NCBI GenBank assembly: GCA_009192285.1 | Contig: CM018606.1 | Location: 610,081-674,080, forward strand | Direction: 5' to 3' | Origin: Morchella semilibera | Taxonomy: Eukaryota > Ascomycota > Pezizomycetes > Pezizales > Morchellaceae | DNA length: 64,000 nt | Shown: piece after piece, positions 59,396 through 64,000 of the stretch | How the letters are laid out: every line of letters starts with the position of its first letter | Numbering within the stretch: the stretch's first letter is position 1 | The notes under the pieces: model-generated | Told to the model about the DNA's origin: nothing | The model's database searches: none | Seen by the model: the letters and a program-made list of their open reading frames with translations, nothing else | Program-made: the position numbers and the translations under genes

Positions 59396-60235
59396 TTAAG
59401 AATCTTGTTCCTTAGTAACTTTGACACTATGGACCCCTAAGCTAAGCAGCCCTACTCGACGCGCACACGCTTCACCTGGGAGTCTAATTCGATCAGCTAC
59501 TTTCCCATAATCCTTGCGTGAGTAGAAAAAGGGGTGGGAATAAAAGTCTACCATTATTGAGCTCAAAAGAACCGACACTATTACCTGGCCCCTTAGAATC
59601 CTGATGGGCCCTCTTGCGCTGGTTAACGTCGGAACCATCGGACCCTTTACCGGTGCTGTGGGCAACATGAGCCATAGCATGACCCGTAGCCCCACTATCG
59701 CCCGCCTCCTTAGAATCATCATGGAAGCTCTTGACCTGGCTAACGTCGAAGAAATCTGGTCCTTTCCCTTTGTCGGTGAGCATGGCACGATCAGTAAATA
59801 TCACATTATTACCTTTCCATGAACTAGATACATACCATTATGACCATCATCCTTTCCTTTCCCCTTCTCCGCCGCATTATTGGCAATGGGATGAGAGGCT
59901 TTATACTCTTCTTCAAGCATAGCAATATATCCTTTCCTAAACCCACCCCAGTAGCCCGAGAGTAAGAGCTCAACGGCAGGGCAGAGGTTTTCGGGGATTT
60001 TTGCGACAACCTTCTCGACAGCTCGGAGGTCCCCAGCTTCCTCGGAGTCTTCGAGTTCGTCGATTTCGTTAACGATAGAAAGTACTTTGAGGCAAAGCTG
60101 CAGATGACGGGATTGTACGTTAGGTCGAGGGTTTGTACCTTGTCTGTATGTGGGGGAGGGCGTGGGTGAGGGGTGGGTGGGGAGGCACTACGGGATGGAG
60201 GATAAAATACGTACGTCGAGCTTGAATCCGTCCAT
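59396..60235 (-). CDS. Small four-exon gene C of a tandem trio, 189 aa
   Basis: Exons 60235-60215, 60097-59836, 59767-59585 and 59499-59396, phases 0, 1, 1 as in gene A. The leader is short (MDGFKLD) with a GTACGT donor. Exon 2 is a convincing helical domain: LCLKVLSIVNEIDELED, AVEKVVAKIPENLCPAVELL, GYWGGFRKGYIAMLEEEYKA. Exon 3 holds two imperfect copies of a segment GKG-D--DV-Q-K--H-DSK--G, an internal duplication of about 35 residues. Exon 4 has VADRIRLPGEACARRVGLL. The exon 3 start has an alternative acceptor, but that would leave an intron of only 23 nt, so I prefer 59767. Family unknown; hydrophilic, probably not secreted. Confidence 0.58.
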
Positions 60236-61403
60236 GTTTGTTAAAATTGGTCTTTTGTTGTGGTGGTGATGGATGAAGTTTGTAGTAGTTGGTAGGCACT
60301 TAAGTATGTGGGAACAAAAAAATCCGGCTGATTGAATGGTTACTGCACTTTGCCGCCCCACCAAAACCCAAAATTCACATGTAGGGCAAAAAAAGACAAG
60401 GAGAACGAAACCAACATCTAGGACAAAAAACGAGGAAGCAGGAGGAGAAAGAAACCAAAATCTAACACAGAAGCAGTTCTATCCCCCGGGGAACATCTAG
60501 ATTAGAGTCCAGTGCGACCTTAATCTCCCCCTTCACTGGACTGATACATTAACCTGCTCGTGCTATAGCGCTATAGTAGACCTCTCTGCGCCGTGAGCGC
60601 AAGGCATACACCCTACGTCACTAAGGCCGCACTCAAGGCGGGGCCTCGATCCATGGTCAGATCATATGCAATGGCCAAAAAGAGGTCATTACAAATACCG
60701 TTGAGTCTCGAAATAAGAACCCTGGTTCAATGCAAAAGGACAGAGCAATATGTGGTCGCAAGACGTTCGGCCTAGCTCAGCTGGGCTGTTCTTTTGAGCA
60801 CTGACGTAGTCCGTGAGTAATCTATGTATGCATAATCTAATGGAGATTCCTAAGTTTTAAAGTAAATAAAAGCCAATTCGATTACTTTATCCCTAATGCA
60901 TGGACTAAGTAATGGGGTGGCTTTTACTACTGAATGATTTCCGGGACATTTTGCTTCACAGACCATCACTCGTATTTACAGCTAGCTAGGTTTGTTGGTT
61001 TTCAGCTTTTGAGGCATAGGAAAGCCACAGTAATATTTATTATGGTACTAGGAAGGTTGTCTTAAGTTCGAGGAGACGGTGACAGTCAAGTTGGGACACA
61101 GTATAGCTGGTAAGAATTTGTATATATGGCATGCCAAAATGTCATGCAGTGAGTCAATCAATCAAGACCTATATCGTCTCAAAAAGAGATAAATTCACAG
61201 TCTCAAACACCCAATTCATAAATAGCACGCGTGCACGACGTTTACCGGTATTCAATCATTTCATTTCATCCTTGGAGATCCCAGCTCCATAAATACATAA
61301 AAAAATATCAACCCCAAACCACCCTCAATTCCTTTTCTCTCACCAACTTTCACACACATTTATTATACGTACCGCTCTCACCGGTATCCATATACAAATC
61401 CTC
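60236..61403. other. Intergenic, no gene seen
   Basis: Promoter side of gene C on the left and 3' side of the cutinase gene on the right. One GAGTGATNNNNTRTGA motif on the minus strand (60956-60971). No other structure seen. Confidence 0.5.
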
Positions 61404-62151
61404 TTAGTTCCCGATCTTGCTCAAAACAAAGTCAACAGCCTCATCACCATACTTAGTCACGTACGCTAAATGGATGAGGGTGCTAGCTCCACTAGCACAG
61501 AAGAGATCGCCAATATCACAGAACGAGTGGATCTTGCTCGAGAAGGGCTCAAGCGACTGGTCGCTGCCACGCGGGAAGAGGCCCTTCAGTAATATCGCAG
61601 TTCCCTCCTGAAAGCTTTCTCCCGCAACATGGCGGGGATCGCCCATGAGGACCACCGCCGCAACTACATTCTTACGGTCAGCCAAAACCATCCTGAGTTT
61701 TAGAATTCAATTGATACAAACCTTTATCGGAAACACTAGTGGGAACCGGATCAGTCTTTGGACCCAATAGGACTGTAGGTCCTCCACCGCCGCCCAACGT
61801 ATCACCAATGACATGCGCGCCCTGGGAGTAGCCCATGAGTACGATTTTCTGGTTCGGGCAGGATGCGACCTGGTTCGTAAGCATGGTCTTCAACGCTGCG
61901 GTTCCGGAGGCAGAGGAGTCAGCGTAATCGGTCAGGGTAGCAGGGTAGTCGACAGTCGCAGTTGTGATTGTCTGTGAGCTCTGGCTGACAACATCGTCCA
62001 TCACATCACCAATGATACCGGCGCCGGCGGCTTCGGTAGAGGCACGAGCAGCGATAATGTGCACGGGTGCGCAGTCGGCACGGGTCTCGAGGATAGGAGT
62101 GGCGCTGGAAACCGCAGCGAGAACAAGCGTGATCAGCATTGACTGCTTCAT
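61404..62151 (-). CDS. Cutinase (carbohydrate esterase family 5), secreted
   Basis: Serine esterase that hydrolyses cutin polyester or related esters outside the cell. Exons 62151-61722 and 61663-61404, joined in phase 1 across a 58-nt intron with a CTGAC branch site, give 229 residues, the normal size. A signal peptide (MKQSMLITLVLAAVSSATP) starts the protein. The catalytic serine is in LMGYSQGAHV, the aspartate in CDIGDLFC and the histidine in IHLAYVTKYG. The cysteines expected for the two disulfides are present (DCAPVHIIAARAS, ASCPNQ, and the pair around CDIGDLFC). LMGDPRH is also a family landmark. An earlier reading that continues past the donor would add a few residues but break similarity, so the splice is preferred. 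Confidence 0.93.
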
Positions 62152-62268
62152 ATTTGCAGAGGAATTGAGGCCGGTAGTATAATTGAATGAATAGGGATAG
62201 ACTGGACTGCTCTGGTTGGTCGGTTGGTTGGTGGATGATGAGAATTAACCAGCTGGGAGAGGAAGGCC
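62152..62268 (-). promoter_or_regulatory. Cutinase upstream region
   Basis: Short A/T-rich leader between the TATA-like box and the cutinase start codon. It contains a TTGGTCGGTTGGTTGGTG repeat near 62215. Confidence 0.35.
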
Positions 62269-62274
62269 TTTATA
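62269..62274 (-). promoter_or_regulatory. TATA-like box of the cutinase gene
   Basis: TATAAA on the minus strand, 118 nt upstream of the start codon; the context reads GAGATATAAAGG. The spacing would leave a 5' leader of about 80-90 nt, usual for fungi. Confidence 0.5.
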
Positions 62275-64000
62275 TCTCTGGAATCTCTGACCGAACCACC
62301 CATTGCTCATCCTATTTCCTCTAAATCTTTACGTCGAAACTAGTTCGAACTCTGTATCTACAGCCCCCCTATCCGGGGAGCCGAGGCAGAAGCACCCCCC
62401 TTCGGCATCTAAGATTAAGGCCTTTAGGAGGCATAAAACCCACAGAAATATCTGCTACTCCGTCATACCTGTGATACATCGTGGTGTTTTGCAACACCAG
62501 CGGTCTTCCCGGTTGCACATATCCGAATCCCCGCTGTAGCACTAAAATGGCCCTCGGATTAAGGTTAGCGAGACAAGGATGCCTAGTCTGCAGATCATGT
62601 TGTTGAAGCAGTAGTTGTTTCAACCGAGGGATAGACTCTTACTGCAGTTTCAAACACAGCTCCGAGGTAACTAGAAGAGGGCAAGTCAAGAACTTGGGTT
62701 GGTGCTAGTGCCAGTGCAAGGCATTCTAGGTTTCCCCGTACCGTGGGTGCTATTACGACTGTCCGGGGGGACGGCCCTGTGCTGGTGATCCCTGTAGTTC
62801 ACGCCGCACGAGGAATATTTATTATGCATATATCGACGGATTCTTCTCATTAGAGGTTGATCCCTCGGCGGTTTTATTTTAAAAGCTCATGTCTGAGTTC
62901 TGGTTGATGCCGAGGCCGTTTCTATAATTGGCATCTTTCCAAAAGTTAGTATCTTGGGAGGAGTGAGGGGGGAATTAGGTTCTGGGTTTTGCTGATAATA
63001 TAACATACGTGCTATAGTAGGGGACTCGTGGTATTGGGATTTTGAAGTCGTAGGGAACCCGAAACGTTGACTCTATTAACCAGACACACCTACAGCTACG
63101 ATGGGAGTGTGTCAATAACTCTAATCAAGACCACTGCGAGCCGTTTTCTCAAGGGTCTAGAGAACAAACCACAGAGGGGAAAGAGGATACAATCCCCCAG
63201 GCTTATGCTTTGCCCAAAGACAGTACGAGCTGCCACCAATAGCGTGAAGGAAACCTCCTCACTATTGGCAAACCGCAAACTCTACAACAGATCTTCACTA
63301 TTGTGGTAATCCTGCCCAGCCAGCGTAGATCATACATGCATGCCAACCGGAATCCCACAGTTTGCTCCGACAGATCTGTTGCCAAGAAGCCTCGGTATTT
63401 TTTTCTCTCTCGGAGCTTTTCCCCACAGCGCATCAACACATGCAGATTCGCATGGGGAAACGCTTCGGAGCTGGTGGGGTTCATCCCAATGCTTGATTGT
63501 ATCCTAGATAAGCCATGTAGTGCCAGGATCCTTTTAGGCGGAACGCCGGGTCAATTAATTAATTGGTATGCACTTGGAAGTAATATGACCTTGAATGCGG
63601 GGTGTTGATTTAACTATTTTCTTTATGGTCATCTCCTGGACTGTGGGTGCCGTGTGAACTGCTTGGAACATCGTTTGCTTCATTTAGGCATATATATGTA
63701 GCTTAGCACATCCGTATACCGGTTACATATACTTGACAGGAACATACTCAGGAGTTAACAGCAGCCCATAAACTCTCTACTTGTGCCTATACAGTCAAAA
63801 ATTCTTGGTCAACGATCATTTTACCTAGCGCCTTGCAATGTGTTTTTTAGATTCCGAGTGATTACCTGTGATCCCATACCCCGCAGTGCCCATAGCAAAG
63901 CTCCCCACCGCCCGCAGCCAAAAAAAAAAAAAAAAAAAGACTTGATGAGGAGCCGGGCAGGGTGATGAGGTGTTTTTGTGTATTGGGCGGTGCTCTAGGC
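62275..64000. other. Intergenic, no gene seen
   Basis: No supportable gene up to the right edge. Contains an A-run at about 63920-63938 and one GAGTGATNNNNTRTGA motif at 63856-63871. Confidence 0.5.

Overview
The window looks like nuclear DNA of a filamentous ascomycete (Pezizomycotina). Most introns I could define are short (about 50-100 nt, GT..AG) and carry a CTGAC-like branch site near the 3' end. The recognisable genes are typical of that group: a DUF6606/DUF3638 giant protein, a DUF3433 membrane protein, a SesB-like hydrolase with ankyrin repeats, a cutinase and a Ty3/gypsy retroelement. Gene density is low and repeats are many, which would suit a repeat-rich lineage such as some Pezizales, but the genus cannot be told from the sequence. 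I saw no rRNA, tRNA or CRISPR array.

Layout. 1-7160 (minus): a very large DUF6606/DUF3638 gene whose 3' end lies beyond the left edge. 7.2-11.7 kb: no gene; two small inverted-repeat elements and a relative of one. 11.7-15.6 kb (plus): five-exon alpha/beta hydrolase fused to about 19 ankyrin repeats, the central ones almost identical. 15.6-19.0 kb: empty. 19.0-22.9 kb (plus): DUF3433 membrane protein. 23.9-24.9 kb (minus): multi-pass membrane protein of unknown function. 26.3-28.7 kb (minus): decayed multidomain gene. 28.7-31.6 kb: empty. 31.6-39.1 kb: recent Ty3/gypsy element with visually identical LTRs and a CCTTG target duplication. 39.1-46.4 kb: mostly empty. 46.5-47.8 kb (plus): RNA ligase-domain protein. 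47.8-56.4 kb: AT-rich, with MITE-like elements and a 41-bp tandem repeat. 56.5-60.2 kb (minus): three small genes in tandem with the same intron-phase pattern. 61.4-62.2 kb (minus): secreted cutinase. The rest is empty.

The genes do not form an obvious pathway. Those most likely to concern self/non-self recognition or environmental response are the hydrolase-ankyrin gene (similar to fungal NLR proteins but without a NACHT/NB-ARC module) and perhaps the two membrane proteins. The best candidates for something undescribed are the three small tandem genes at 56.5-60.2 kb, an unusual dispersed motif GAGTGATNNNNTRTGA (11 copies, one extended into a palindrome), and a strong excess of the palindrome TACATGTA between genes.

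All exon structures were worked out by hand from reading-frame continuity, splice signals and remembered family patterns. No database search was run.
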